From positions 3,613,501 through 3,677,500 of the forward strand of contig JAYKKM010000439.1 of assembly GCA_035772405.1 (NCBI GenBank): DNA of 64,000 nt, in the 5' to 3' direction. This stretch comes from Chrysogorgia sp. JL179-B06. Lineage: Eukaryota; Cnidaria; Anthozoa; Scleralcyonacea; Chrysogorgiidae. The notes below the pieces were generated by a model. That model saw nothing but the letters and a program-made list of their open reading frames with translations. It made no database searches and was not told the DNA's origin. Position numbers and translations under genes: made by a program. Below, one piece after another: positions 44,973-56,933 of the stretch (position 1 is its first letter; each line of letters begins with the position of its first letter).

Positions 44973-45838
44973 TTTGCCGATGACACTACACTAACTCAAT
45001 CAAGCCATTATTCTGATATCTCTATCCTTCGACGGAACTTACAAGAAGATGTCTCTAACTTAAACACCTGGTCTAATGAGAATTCGATGGTCCTTATAGT
45101 CACACCAAAACGAAAACAATGCTAGTAACTGGAAAAAGACTCGGAAAGAAACTAAATAATGAAGATAAGCCCATAAATATATACTTAAATGACAAACAAA
45201 TAGAGCAAGTTTCCTCCCAGAAACTATTAGGTATTATTATCGACGATGAAGTGTCATTTACGAAACATATAGATAAATTAAGTTGCAAATTGGCTCAACG
45301 TATCGCGCTACTCAAAAAATTAAGGCCTTACCTCCCATTAAAAGAACGTATTGCTTATTATAATGCCACGGTGAAATCCGTCATGATGTATGGGAGTATT
45401 GTTTGGTCAAATACAACAAAACAGAATCTTGACCGTATATCAAAATTGCAAAAGAGAGCAGCAAGAACTATTTTAGGTGTCTCAACCCGAGAACGTAGTA
45501 TTCCCCTTTTCACAAAACTTGGTTGGATACCATTCATCGACGAAGTAGAGATTCGGAAAACTATGATTTGCCATAATCGCCTTTATGGTAGTTGTCCGTC
45601 CTATATAACTGATTTATTACCAACAAACTCAGAACATCACGAAAGACAAACCCGCTACAGCGAACTCACAATCTGTCAACCAAGAATTAAAAGGAAGAAA
45701 GAAGGTGGGCGATCATTTTCTGTGTCAGTAGCAGAAACTTGGAACAAACTGCCGTTATCTTTGCGCAAACTTTCATCGCATAAACTTTTTAAATCATCAC
45801 TTTTTAAATCTGCTATAAACAACATGACTACTTCTTAA
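44973..45838 (+). pseudogene. LINE reverse transcriptase C-terminal half
   Basis: Starts FADDTTLTQS (the RT catalytic A-D-D motif) at about 44973. After one frameshift near 45110 an intact 239-codon frame runs QKLLGIIIDDEVSFTKHIDK, LKKLRPYLPLKERIAYYNAT, KSVMMYGSIVWSN, SKLQKRAARTILG and AETWNKLPLSLRKLSSHK to a stop at 45836. The AATAAA near 45997 and the TTATC tail (46006-46029) mark a true LINE 3' end. CR1/Rex-type by eye. Confidence 0.92.
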
Positions 45839-46005
45839 CCATTATAGCATACTAGATTTTTAATCATTTATAATGTCTTTATATTTTTATATTATTCCGA
45901 TAGTTTATTGTGTATTGTTTATATGTATTAATTATCCTATTGTTATTGAGGGCCACAAGTTTATCATCTCTTGATGTAATGTGTTACCCTCCTTAAATAA
46001 AGTAT

Positions 46006-46029
46006 TTATCTTATCTTATCTTATCTTAT
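46006..46029 (+). repeat. TTATC microsatellite tail of the LINE
   Basis: Five copies of TTATC directly after the LINE 3' untranslated region, as in LINEs that end in short tandem repeats rather than poly(A). Confidence 0.85.
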
Positions 46030-47015
46030 ATATATGCCAAAAGGGTGTCACAAGTAGAAAGTAGCCAATCAAATGCACGGGAGATAAACAAACTAATAAT
46101 TAATGAGATGCGAAAAGTTAAATAATTTGCTATTTTTACAGTCGATCAGCAAACACACTGGGGGGATGACAGGTCCAGTAAGAAACAAAAACTTGAAAAG
46201 GATTGAAAGTGCATAAGCTAATAATAATAAAGTTCCAAGCAAACTACATGTAAAATAACAAAAAACTTGTAGGAAATTAAATAAAAGAAAAACGTTCGTT
46301 AAGACCAAGTGGGTGTGTGGTGCCAAGTTTAAAAATAGGTACGCTTAGGCGTACATGTATCTACTGCCTGCTCAAAGATTGAATGATAACTCATAACTGT
46401 AGGATATAGTATTTTCAAAATTATATATATTATATACATCACTGGTTAAATTTAATGCTGTGGAAGATATAAAGTACTGGTATATACAGGTATGTGTTTA
46501 ACAATTATGCTCTCAATTTATACCGAAAAACAAATTAAGAGATTCAAAGTTTATTTGAAGGACTTTGTTACAGCATTCTAATTTCTAAGTAATATATAAC
46601 ATGTACTGTTATACTCAGATACTTTGCAAAGCTCTATAACACAAAAACTGCAAAAGTTTGCAAAATTGTTTAACTGGTAAAACACACTGCACATTCTGTT
46701 TGGCTGAGAGCATTGTAATTTCAAGGAAATACAATGCAGAAAAAGGAAACACAATGCAGAAAAAGGAAACACAATGCCGAAAAAAGGAAATAATTGGAAA
46801 AGCACTGAAAAACTTTCTTTCTTTGTCATGTGATTCCCGAACTTTCTGCAAAATGTTTCCATGAGTATATATACAATTTGGGGTTAATAGACACTTGTGT
46901 ATTTTTCAAAAGAGCTCAAATTGTGCTCACCCTTCAGGTTTGTGCAATTTGCTTGAAACCGTGTTCTGATACTTATACAAAGTAATAATGTCAACTTGTC
47001 AGAAACATTTTCTGA
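46030..47015. other. No recognised gene; small 20-bp tandem repeat
   Basis: Three copies of AATGCAGAAAAAGGAAACAC lie at about 46732-46790. Otherwise AT-rich and unremarkable. Confidence 0.55.
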
Positions 47016-47430
47016 AGATTTGAGCTTGATGATTGTCCATGTATTATCTTTCTACTCCAAGCTGCCACAATATATCACTACAACAGGTACATATTAACAC
47101 ATCCAAGCATTACTGATATTATAGTGACTGCTGTATAGGCAGTACAGGTACAACATAGCTATATCAATCCATCCAGTACATCATTTTCTTGACTTGAGCT
47201 TGACGATCATCCATGTATCGTCTGTCTAAGTCCCCACATTCTCTACAACAGTGTATATATTAACACACATGGAGTAGACAGGTGATACACAGACTATCAT
47301 CAAGCTCTAATACTCAGAAATTGAAAAGGTTTCTGATTCCAGATGAGCCACTCTAACATTGAGCTACTGTGACTCAGATGGAGGTTACAATAATGTATTG
47401 GTTTGATTGATACAGTATACATAATGCCGA
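47016..47430. repeat. SINE-like repeats (two bodies and a tRNA-like head)
   Basis: GAGCTTGATGATTGTCCATG (47023) and GAGCTTGACGATCATCCATG (47198) begin two copies of a roughly 90-base body ending in ATATTAACACA. A tRNA-like head lies inverted at about 47330-47390 (minus strand GTAGCTCAATGTTAGAGTG). The same family occurs at 10535-10890. Confidence 0.65.
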
Positions 47431-48149
47431 TGCACCAGCCACTATATATCAGTCTCACCCAAGCATTACTGATATAATTATGATGACTGCCACACTACTG
47501 ATATATAAAGCTGTGATTGCTGCAATAAGGCAGTAAATGCCATTGAATAAAAATAAATTTCATTTGATTGTCAGCAAGTAAATAATATAGTGTTACTAAT
47601 CTCTACACCATCACAGGACACTTTTATCAGTCTCAAAATTTTGTCAATGCATACAATTACAATACATAGTCTTGATTTTAACTTGTGTCGTGAATTCTCG
47701 TTTAACACGAATTGTATAAGCTTGGATCTCATCTGGCATTGAAACAAACAGTTTTGAGTTCAACTAAATCACTGAATGTTTGTAAGCCATACGACCACAA
47801 CCAATATTATATTTAGAAATGCCCTAACAAAGAGGTCAATTTATTTTCAATGGACTGAAAAGCCTGCAAGCAACCTCGCAGCAACCACAAACGTTTAACT
47901 TACCGACAGCTGCAAAATATTGGCCCTTGCCGTGACTAGTTGTTCGACATACACTTCGACATATACGTATTCATTTGCGCTTTTAAAAACGTCTTGTTTC
48001 ATAACTGACCAAATTTCGCTCTGGGTGTTCTTGGTATTCGTGTCAAAATACTTAATATTACATGGTATTCCAGCACAAATCGTTGAATTTGAAAAAGTGA
48101 ATAGACCGCTATTTTGAATTTATTGTGATTATGATTTTGCGAGATAACG
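47431..48149. other. No recognised gene
   Basis: AT-rich sequence with short ORFs only. Confidence 0.45.
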
Positions 48150-48640
48150 ATCGGCTTTCGGTCGTTTCATCTTCGTCCCATTCTCTGGTGTTTTGATTGA
48201 CTCCGAAGGCATTCTTTTGTTAACTTACATTACACCACTCGCACGATAGCAATGTATCTACTAGCGCATGCGCAGTAGGCGCAGTAGATACAAAAATGAG
48301 ACGCTTCTCTTGCCGTTTGCGGTTATCGTTACCACCTGAGATGGGAAGGATGGCACAGACTTTCATGTCTGAAACCAAATGGATAGAGCTGTTGAAATGG
48401 CGGGCTACAGGTTTGTCGACATCATTGTTCCTCACCGAACGAAGATGTTCAGCAAACCTGTCTGAAAGGCGTCGCCCAGTTTCGCCGATGTAGATTTTAG
48501 GGCATTTATCGCAAGAAATGCAATAAATGATGTTGGTGGACGTGCATGAAAAAGTATGACGGATTGTGTGGTCGAATTTGGGGGCAGTAATAACTGTAGT
48601 GGGATTGAGAAAAGGGCATGTGTTGCAGCGGGAACGGCCT
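48150..48640 (-). pseudogene. Penelope-like element GIY-YIG endonuclease fragment
   Basis: Minus-strand frames read RCNTCPFLNPTTVITA, FSCTSTNIIYCISCDKC, KIYIGETGRRLSDRFAEH and KPVARHFN. The CxxC motif, the I-Y-C-I-S-C / Y-I-G-E-T core and R-x-x-D-R-x-x-E-H are the GIY-YIG nuclease of Penelope-like elements. The reverse transcriptase is absent. Belongs to a different family from the 20.9-kb and 59-kb elements. Confidence 0.88.
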
Positions 48641-49311
48641 ATATTTAGTAGTTAATTTATAAACAAAAAAATCTTACCTATTATTGACTATGGTTCAATT
48701 GTATGGCACGATTGTGGATCTGTTCTTACCGACCTTGTTGAAAAAATTAAAAATAAAGCAATGAGAATCATCTTACACGCCAACAAACTAACTTGTACAC
48801 AAGAAATGCGTAACCGTCTGGGTCTCCTTACTCTACATATAGTCGACGCCGTTTTCTAAGATATATTTTAGTTTTTGAAATTGTAAATAACATTGATTGT
48901 CCTACGTATTTTAACGATTACTTTCTTTTAAGAAGTTCGTTAAGAGAAAAAACCCTCCGAGATCAAACTTTGATTGACCTTCCTAAAGTAAATACTTCAC
49001 TCGGACAAACTATGTTCAAGTTCGCGGCAGCTCGAGACTGGAACTTGCTCGCGATGTCAATTAGGAACATTAAAGTTCTCCGTAGTTTTAAAAACTTGGT
49101 TTTTAAATATTTGTTAGAAATTGACAATTCTTCACACAATTGTAGTTTATAATATTTTTTTAGTCTTGTTTATTTTTTATATTGTAAATAATATTCTGAT
49201 AAATAATTAACTTTTGTAAATACTGTTCACCCGGGTAAGACCAGCTATTATAGCTGAACGGGTCTTCACAGTTTAAATAAATAATTTATTATTATTATTA
49301 TTATAATTATT
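48641..49311 (+). pseudogene. LINE 3' end, plus strand
   Basis: Frames read ILPIIDYGSIVWHDCGSVLT, KIKNKAMRIILHANKLTC and, after a frameshift at about 48858, FKFAAARDWNLLAMSIR to a stop at 49150. AATAAATAA followed by ATT triplets (49276-49311) forms the tail. 5'-truncated. Confidence 0.85.
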
Positions 49312-49850
49312 TACCGTTATTACCATAATTGGTTCGGATAAAGAAGTCTTTAAACTATCCCGACGCCGTTCTTTGTGCTGTAGGAATTTATCAATAAAGT
49401 TTCACGGTCACCGTCATACTTTGAACTAAAAACTATTTATTTTCTTTGTTTGGATGAAGAATTATATTGTATACTATAGACGGCGTTATCGTGTTTTCTT
49501 GAGGTCCTTTTTCTTTCAACTTATTATTAAATTATTAAACTATGTTTGCATTGCCCGATGCCAATCACTTAATTTGAATAAAAAAGTTCGTTTTCCATTT
49601 CCACATTTAGACCCATTAGCCCATAAAAGGATTATCAACCCGAGACATCAGAGTTCAAGAACAGTGTTGACGCAACCGTTAATGAGTGGCTGTTAATATA
49701 TATGAACTGCTCTACATGAGGTATTAGCTTGACTTACACGCTTGTTTCAAAGTCTCGACACTACCAGCGTATTTACTCTGATGATTTACAAAATTACAAA
49801 TACACAGAAATTACAAAAATATTATGTGATCATAATTAATGATTAAAAAT
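49312..49850. other. No recognised gene
   Basis: AT-rich stretch between two LINE remnants. The 80-codon ORF 49454-49696 (+) matches nothing I know. Confidence 0.45.
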
Positions 49851-51515
49851 GATTAAGCTGAGACTGATTGTCCAAGGCTATTTTAAAAAGAGACAATTTA
49901 AAAAATTTAACAGATGATGAATTCCTAATTTCTACTGGCAGGGAGTTTCATTCCTTAACACTATACGTACAGTACTAAAAGTTCTGCCAGCTTCGGTTTC
50001 AAGACTAACGAGGACATACAAAATTAAGTTCGCTATGTCGAGTAGAGCGTTTATGGATATCACAGTTTCTGATTAATATATATCATTCATATATTCAGGT
50101 AAGTCACCGTGCACTCTCTTGAATAAAATACAATATCTATTGATTTTAATCTCCTCATAGAATGGCAGCCATTTTAGCTTATTAACTAGAGGAACGGAAC
50201 GTGCACGATTGTCCGCATTCAAAATGAACCTTGTTGCACGTTTTTTAAATTTAAAAATAAAATCTAAATTATATTTACTACATGAATTACATACATAATT
50301 ATACTATACTACATGAGTTTCCATACGTCAATACTGATTTACTAATAATTGTAGTGTAAACATTTATTCTTTCTTTCGTGTGGAAGGAAGTTCTTGATTC
50401 TTTTTAAAATCCGTATCCGCTTCGATAGCTTCTTCCCCAAGCTTTCAACATGTTCATCAAAGGTCAGATCATCATCAAGGATGACTCCAAGTACCTTTTG
50501 AGACTTAATCTGGGTAACATAAGTGTCTGACCCAGGTAAAGCGATGTTGGTATCCTGGTTGTCCGGTGCCATCTTTGATCGTAATCTCTTACTGCAAACA
50601 TCATATATTTTGTCTTAGAATGATTAATAGACAGTTAATTATCTGTAGTCCAGTCGGTAATTCCTTCCATTGCCAAGTTCATAATAAAACTTAACTCTGA
50701 AGTTTTAGTCCAATGTGCAGCAGCACTAATGGTGGTATCATCAGCGTAAATGTTAGTACTTGCATCTCCGGTTTCGAAAGGCAAGTCATTACTAAACACA
50801 GGAAATAACAGCGGCCCAAGCACAGACCCTTGCGGAACCCCGGCGACTAAAGGTAGCATAGGAGAGGAATAACCTTTACATACAAATATGTTGTTTTCTT
50901 CCTTCAAGATAGGAGGTAAACCAGGACAGGGATTCAGCACTAAAATCATAAACTTCCAGTTTACTTAGTAAAACACTATTGCTGACTGTGTTAAAAAAAG
51001 CTTTCCCATAGTCAATAAAGACTGCAGAGGTCATAATCATGTTTTTGTCAGCGTTAAATAGCAGTTGGTCCACCAATTTAATGAGAGCTGTTTCAGTGAA
51101 ATGATGCTGTCTGAAACCCGATTGGTGCTTATAAAGCAGGTTGTTAGTAGACAGATAGCTGTACAAAGATGCATGCACATCATGCTTTTCAATGACTTTA
51201 GACAACACTGCAGGCAGAATAGAAAGTCTATAGTTGGTCTTCCAAACACTTGGAACAGATTTCATGGTTATAGAGCTGCAGTTTATTAAACGGCATAATC
51301 TGCTGTACCAGCCAATTTTAGCATCTTAGCCGAGATGTTATCAGCGCCAGCAGCTTTATTCGTAGGAATGGCTAGTAAAAATTCTGCTACATCATTCACA
51401 GAAGTCAGCGGGATGGAAAAAGATCCATATATTAATATTTTTTGATTGGACAAAAGATCGTAATTTGTGTAGCCTTGTGTTGGTATAATCTCCAGTGATC
51501 GAGATTTTGGCAATG
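49851..51515 (-). pseudogene. LINE, minus strand, reverse transcriptase to C-terminus, frameshifted
   Basis: In order on the minus strand: VAEFLLAIPTNKAAGADNIS (51390); YRLSILPAVLSKVIEKHDVH, SGFRQHHFTETALIKLVDQL and VFIDYGKAFFNTVSNSVLLS (51000-51240); GVPQGSVLGPLLFPVFSNDL and the catalytic IYADDTT (50740-50840); QKVLGVILDDDLTFDEHVES (50480); ADNRARSVPLVNKLKWLPFY (about 50200); and the tail near 49860-50000. At least five frame breaks. One of the longest LINE copies here; CR1/Jockey-like. Confidence 0.92.
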
Positions 51516-52090
51516 TTTTAAAATGAATATTAAATGCTTCAACAATCTTGTCTAGACAGGTAATACACTTATATACTGCTTTCCTCTATAACTTTACACT
51601 TACCTTTTTATTTTCCTCGTATTATTTTAAAATATATTGGTCTGTTATATTGACGCGTCAATTTCAATTGTTAACGCTGGAAATTAACGAGAATAAATAC
51701 CTGGGAATAAGAAAAATACTTAATATTTGCGAGTCTGCACTCCGGTAGTTTTACAGTCAAATTGACCCATTAATGCAAGACATGAGCCTAATCTATACCA
51801 ACAGAGCTATAATGTATTTGGAGACTGTTTTTCAACGATATTTAAGACTTTACATCCATGTACTGTAGGTCCGATGTTTTCATTCCATTCATTTTCAGCT
51901 AAGTAACAAAATTACTCTTTCACGTTTGTCGCTTTTTGGACTGTGAAATTTCCATCTGTTTTTTATTATTATTTATTTATATATTTTTAATTTTCTATTC
52001 TTCTATTTATATTTACTTATATCTTTTTAATTTTCACTTACGAGCCAGAAGAGACTATTTTGACGACCTTCAACGACTGTTTTGACGATC
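51516..52090. other. No recognised gene
   Basis: AT-rich, with no conserved frames seen on either strand. Confidence 0.45.
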
Positions 52091-52233
52091 TTTAAAGTTA
52101 AAGTTAAAGTTAAAGTTAAAGTTAAAGTTAAAGTTAAAGTTAAAGTTAAAGTTAAAGTTAAAGTTAAAGTTAAAGTTAAAGTTAAAGTTAAAGTTAAAGT
52201 TAAAGTTAAAGTTAAAGTTAAAGTTAAAGTTAA
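52091..52233. repeat. AAAGTT hexanucleotide microsatellite (~23 copies)
   Basis: Perfect six-base repeat of about 143 bp. Period six keeps frames open; the Leu-Thr ORF on the minus strand is an artefact. Confidence 0.98.
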
Positions 52234-52509
52234 TACTGTATAACCATTATTAAATATTACTGTAAATGAATACTTTGCCGAGATTTTTAACGTATATAAC
52301 AATTAAATAAATTAAAATAACCCATTGACACATAAAGATTTTCAGCAGAGCATTTAGTCTTTATTTTGGTTATTGATTTTCTGCGCGGAAAGCGTAGCGT
52401 AGGATAAAGATAAGAGCCAGCACAAAACTCTAAAATGTAACGCAATAATACAGAGAGAAGTAAAGAGTTATAGTTTAATATACGCACTGAATATACAACA
52501 GCTATCTAA

Positions 52510-53044
52510 AGCCCGGTGTCCATATTCTCGCAACGAGTCGCAACGATCGTAGCCTGCGTGCAGACCGTAGAATTATATACAACGATCGTAAAAATAAAGA
52601 GTTCTGCGATCGTTGCAATCGTTGCGATCATATATAAACCGTAAACCTGGCATCCTTGCATGCGATCGTTGCAATCGCAGAGATAAAAATCTCTGCGATC
52701 ATTTCGATGGAGACGTTTGATATGGAAACCATGCTCTTGCGATCGTTGCGATCCTCGCCAAAGTATGGAAAGCTCCGAGTTCCTCTCTTTTCTCGAAGAT
52801 TTTTCGCACCCAAAAGCGGTGTTTTCTCTTCTTCCTTTTATGTTGTCTTCTACGCTGTTATTAGCAAGAATCAGAAGATAGCACGCTTCAAGAGCATGCC
52901 TTAACATTCGCGCCAAAGATTTGGGCCAAGCCTCATGTTTATCGAATACAGGCCTACTCGACGTTTCATTGCGATCGCTGCGATCATGAGGAATTAAACA
53001 TCAAGGTCACAGCGATCGTTCATAGATCACATGGAAACCGGGCT
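52510..53044. mobile_element. PIF/Harbinger-like MITE, 535 bp, TAA duplication
   Basis: Ends AGCCCGGTGTCCATA and, inverted, AGCCCGGTTTCCATG. TAA flanks both sides (52507-52509, 53045-53047). The interior is rich in the palindromic word GCGATCGTTGC, about ten times in both orientations. A three-base T-W-A duplication suits PIF/Harbinger elements. No transposase ORF. Confidence 0.75.
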
Positions 53045-54750
53045 TAAAGATAGCAGCATGTTCGCAATGAAACGTTACAAACATGTTTGAAAATTTATTC
53101 AGTCAGACTTAATTATTTCTTCAAAAAGAATTTTTTGAGCTGGGCTGTTATATGGGCTGTTATCTTTCGTTTCATCAAGTGTAAGATTAGTAGAACTGAA
53201 TGAAAAAAAGAACAATGGAGCGTTACTTACTATTTGTTGTATTTTACTGAAGACTGTTAGCGCGAACTTTTGACGAGTTGGTTGGGTTTTGCTCTAGGTA
53301 GTGCCAGAAAATTAAAGTGAGTTTCTGAATTGAGATAAATAAACATGAGCCTCGTATTTATGTCCAATCAAATCATGAGGAATAATCATAGTCTATTATA
53401 CACCACATGATTTAAATAGTGACTTTGTTGTGGTGACGCATTTAAATATTGCAAGTTATAAAACGTACTAACCATGGTGATTGGTAATAAGCTCAGAACT
53501 TTCTGAAAACTAAACTGCTTATTTATAAACACATTTACCAAAATCTAATAATGGCGTAATGTTGCAGAGCAAAGGATGAGAAAGAGAAATGAGTTCTTAG
53601 AAGAACTCAACTCAACTAATAAAAGACCAGGGTTTATTGCCAGAATTATTTTGTATTAAATCAGGCAGTCTGCCACAAATTATGAATACAATCCTAATGT
53701 TGAATTGCGCATCACTTTCTTAAAATATAATAGTAACTTCTATTTCAATAAATATTCTCGGCATAAACAATTTCTTATAGAGTTATTTAAATTTGAACAT
53801 GCTATATATTCAGGTAAATGCTATATTGCTATATTGCTATATATTCAGATAAATACTAAAGGACTTTGTTTCCAGTGGGTGACATCATCCTACCTCTTTC
53901 CCTACAAATATGCGCTCTCAGTTTTAGCTTATCAACAGGCGTAGCGCTTGATAAATTGTCTGACGAAATGCATCGTGCTCCTTTAATTTAAGCCTATCTA
54001 TTTCTCAAATCTTTAAACATTACGGACATTTACTGTATAAGAACGATCATTTGCGCAACAAGATGGCGACAATTTTAGGTCAATTTAGTGGGGGATCTAA
54101 CAATGGCCGCTTTTGTAAACTTAGTGAGGTCGTCCGAAGGAAAATAGCGTCCGCGCGAGAATAAGAAGATTATGCTGGACGACAAGGGTACTAATCGCCA
54201 GCTAAAGCACACGGCAGACGGATACTGGAGCTCGATGTTCTGGCAAAAGATCTAGACAGACGACGCTGCCACACTTGTGGAGTCGTTAAAATTGTAAGAC
54301 ATGCAGTTTGCAAGAAACCATGTCAACGTTGGGAAACTATCTTATATTATAATTGTAGCAGTACAGAATGTGGGTAAAATGTGTGTCATACAAATAAGAC
54401 ACACCGGAAAAATAACAGCCTTATTACCGGTAAATATTAATCTTTTATACCCATGCATGTACAGTGAGTGTATTTTTCATATTTTGGATAATAATTAAAA
54501 CTCGAGTCGTTTTAACCTTCGGACTTCAAACCTGCAGGTATTTGCTTTTAATTTTTGCAATTTTCAAATTAAACAAAACTTGAAACGATTTTAGTGAACT
54601 GATATCATATCCCTTGCGTATAAACAACCGGATGGCGGTAAGAGGTTTAATTGATTTGTAAACGCGATAATTATTTCACAATTTCATTGGTTCTCAGTGA
54701 GGACGGAAAGTGATTAGAGAATTCTCTAGAGAATTTAGCATGCGCATATA
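53045..54750. other. No recognised gene; one dispersed repeat
   Basis: 53212-53338 matches 60424-60550 in inverted orientation (shared words GCGCGAACTTTTG / GTTAGCGCGAACTTTTGACG and TTTCTGAATTGAGATA). Possible coding-like sequence near 54060-54320 (many CpG, good codons) has stops in all frames. Confidence 0.5.
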
Positions 54751-55189
54751 TTAGGGATCTTACGCAAACTAAGATGCGACGACAATGAATAAAGAAAGTT
54801 TAGCATTTATAAGAGACCAATGATGGCTTACAAAGCCTTGCATACTTACCGGATCTAAAATGTTGGGCAACTTTAGTTGTTTTTGACACAAAGGCGTGGT
54901 AATCACGCGTTCGGTGAAATCAAAATATTGAACGAATATGTATTTCCTTTGTCTAGCAGCGAACGATACTCAGAATAGATTGAGTCAAACTTACCGTGAA
55001 CCATTTCCAACTCAAAACTGTCAGCCATGATCAGGGCACATGGAATGTATACAGCTGGAGTAAGTGTTCATTACTTTGCTTTATTACATATAGACTTCAG
55101 TTCACTTCCATTGTCCGTTGGTACATCAAGAAAATAGCTTCTTTCAATATTTTTATTTTTTATTTATTATGCTTCGCCAACTCTATACA

Positions 55190-55402
55190 GAGTGTCCCAA
55201 AAAAAAGGCTACCTTTTCAAATTCAAATGAGCGTGTTAATTCAAACAACCTATTGTGTTTAATATCCCATGTGTATAAAACTGTGTGTTTTTACGCATTC
55301 GTAGTTCAAAAGCGATAATGAATTTCAAAGAACTACAATAGGTTGCTTGAATTAACATGCTAATTTGAATTTGAAAAGGTAGCCTTTTTTTGGGACACCC
55401 TG
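55190..55402. mobile_element. Mariner-like MITE, 213 bp, TA duplication
   Basis: Ends CAGAGTGTCCCAAAAAAA and CAGGGTGTCCCAAAAAAA (inverted), with arms of about 70 bases. TA on both sides (55188-55189, 55403-55404). CAGGGTGTCCC termini are usual for mariner-type MITEs. Confidence 0.92.
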
Positions 55403-55489
55403 TAGTACATAATGAAAGTGGCAGGGTTGCCGCAACAGCATACGCCAATTATTGCGGTCCCAGAATTAATTAAATTAAAGTAAAAATTA

Positions 55490-55800
55490 AATAGTTTTAA
55501 ACAGTAGTTTTTTATTTGTTCAAGCGTTGCTAGTTGTTATAGACGCAGCAGCGTTGGATACCAATTAGACTGCGAACATAATTGCATTTTGGGCAAATCG
55601 TTTTCCATGTTCGCGGATCTTTATGGGTCATAATACTCCAATGCCCTGATGTAATATTGCAGGAGGTTGCATTTAAAGTTAGATAATGTAAGTCCCTTCA
55701 ACCGAATTTCGTTCGGGAGCACATTCCACGTTCTGCATGTTCGTGTGAAGAATGATCGCTGGAAAGTTAGTGTTCTACATTAGTTGTCCTCTTTGGTATG
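55490..55800 (-). pseudogene. LINE C-terminal fragment within the foldback spacer
   Basis: The minus strand reads RSFFTRTCRTWNVLPNEIRL and then LSNFKCNLLQYYIRALEYYD before a stop, followed by a degenerate tail. The R-x-F-F-x-R-x-x-x-x-W-N-x-L-P motif is the LINE ORF2 C-terminus. Confidence 0.75.
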
Positions 55801-56356
55801 TATGGAGTAGGTACTGTACAATTTCAGGGTTTATTTTGTTAAAAACACCTAAAGTTGCCCAACTTGGGCAAGTTGGAAATGGTTCACGGTAAGTTTGACT
55901 CAATCTATTCTGAGTATCGTCCGCTGCTAGACAAAGGAAATACATATTCATTCAATATTTTGATTTCACCGAACGCGTGATTACCACGACTTTGTGTCAA
56001 AAACAACTAAAGTTGCCAAACATTCGGTGGTCGCTACGTATCAAGTAAAACAGCTGCAAGTGAGCATTAATGCAATGCTTTGTCAATTATCAGCGGTCTC
56101 TTATAAATGCTAAACTTTAGCCGTCCTTTATTCATTGTCGTCGCATCTTAGTTTGCGTAAGATACCTAATGGCAGGGATCCATTTCTCACTAAAGGTTTG
56201 TATATATATATATATATATATATTAAGGTGTGGCTTACCAACCAACGACGATTTCCAGCAGAAGGATCGACCAGAATTGGATTCCCAGTTACCTCCAGAA
56301 TATGGAATGTAGATACGGAAAGAGAGGCAAACAACTTCTTTACTGGTCCTTTATTT

Positions 56357-56396
56357 GTTAAAACGTTTCGGCATATTCAGCCTTCATCAGTTAAAA
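56357..56396 (-). ncRNA. Hammerhead ribozyme motif 3 (left arm of palindrome)
   Basis: Minus-strand CTGATGA, stem II AGGC-TGAATAT-GCC, then GAAA and a minimal ACGT stem III with GTT as cleavage triplet. UUAA on both sides can form stem I. The core is intact but the stems are short. Confidence 0.7.
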
Positions 56397-56733
56397 AGTA
56401 AAATTATAAAATGTCTCATCGAATGTCCACTTATATAGATATAGAAAAATTTACATAATAAAAACTACAATAATTGACATTCTAAAAGGGAAATGGTTTA
56501 TTCCCAATGGCAACTAAAATTCTTTGTTATAATAATTTATTCGGTTTTTTAATCAACAAGAGAAATGAACTCAGATTAAAAAACCGAATAAATTATTATA
56601 ACAAAGAATTTTAGTTGCCATTGGGAATAAACCATTTCCCTTTTAGAATGTCAATTATTCTAGTTTTTATTATGTAAATTTTGCTATATCTATATAAATG
56701 GACATTCGATAAGACATTTTATAATTTTACTTT

Positions 56734-56773
56734 TTAACTGATGAAGGCTGAATATGCCGAAACGTTTTAACAA
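56734..56773 (+). ncRNA. Hammerhead ribozyme motif 4 (right arm of palindrome)
   Basis: Plus-strand inverted counterpart of motif 3: CTGATGA (56738-56744), stem II GGC/GCC, GAAA (56759-56762), stem III ACGT, and UUAA stem I halves. Confidence 0.7.
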
Positions 56774-56933
56774 ATAAAGGACCAGTAAAGAAGTTGTTTG
56801 CCTCAGCTTTTTCCGTATCTACATTATATATATATATATATATACATATACAAAGTAAAGTGAACAAGAGACACAATACATGGTAGCGACTTAAAGTTTC
56901 ATGTTTATTGCTAGATTATCTATTAAAAGAATT

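Larger units (their letters stand above)
54754..56166. mobile_element. 1.4-kb foldback element with ~270-bp arms
   Basis: The left arm (GGGATCTTACGCAAACTAAG, 54754-55015) is repeated inverted at 55880-56166. TA on both sides (54752-54753, 56167-56168) could be the target duplication. Shared blocks include TTTGTCTAGCAGCGAACGAT (CCGCTGCTAG inverted) and TTTTTGACACAAAG. The spacer holds a mariner-like MITE and a LINE tail. Confidence 0.8.
56169..56850. repeat. Penelope-like terminal repeat, palindromic (arms 56306-56553 and 56575-56825)
   Basis: A 248-bp arm is followed by a 21-base loop and an almost perfect inverted copy. Both arms carry a hammerhead-like motif and the TAAAACGTTTCGGCATATTC sequence familiar from Penelope-like elements. 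It lies just downstream of the endonuclease end of the minus-strand Penelope-like element. TA runs flank it (56199-56222, 56826-56844). Confidence 0.88.

Noticed and set aside
54060..54320. Possible CpG-rich host exon near 54.1 kb
   Set aside because: Stops in all three plus frames within 40 codons and no motif recognised.
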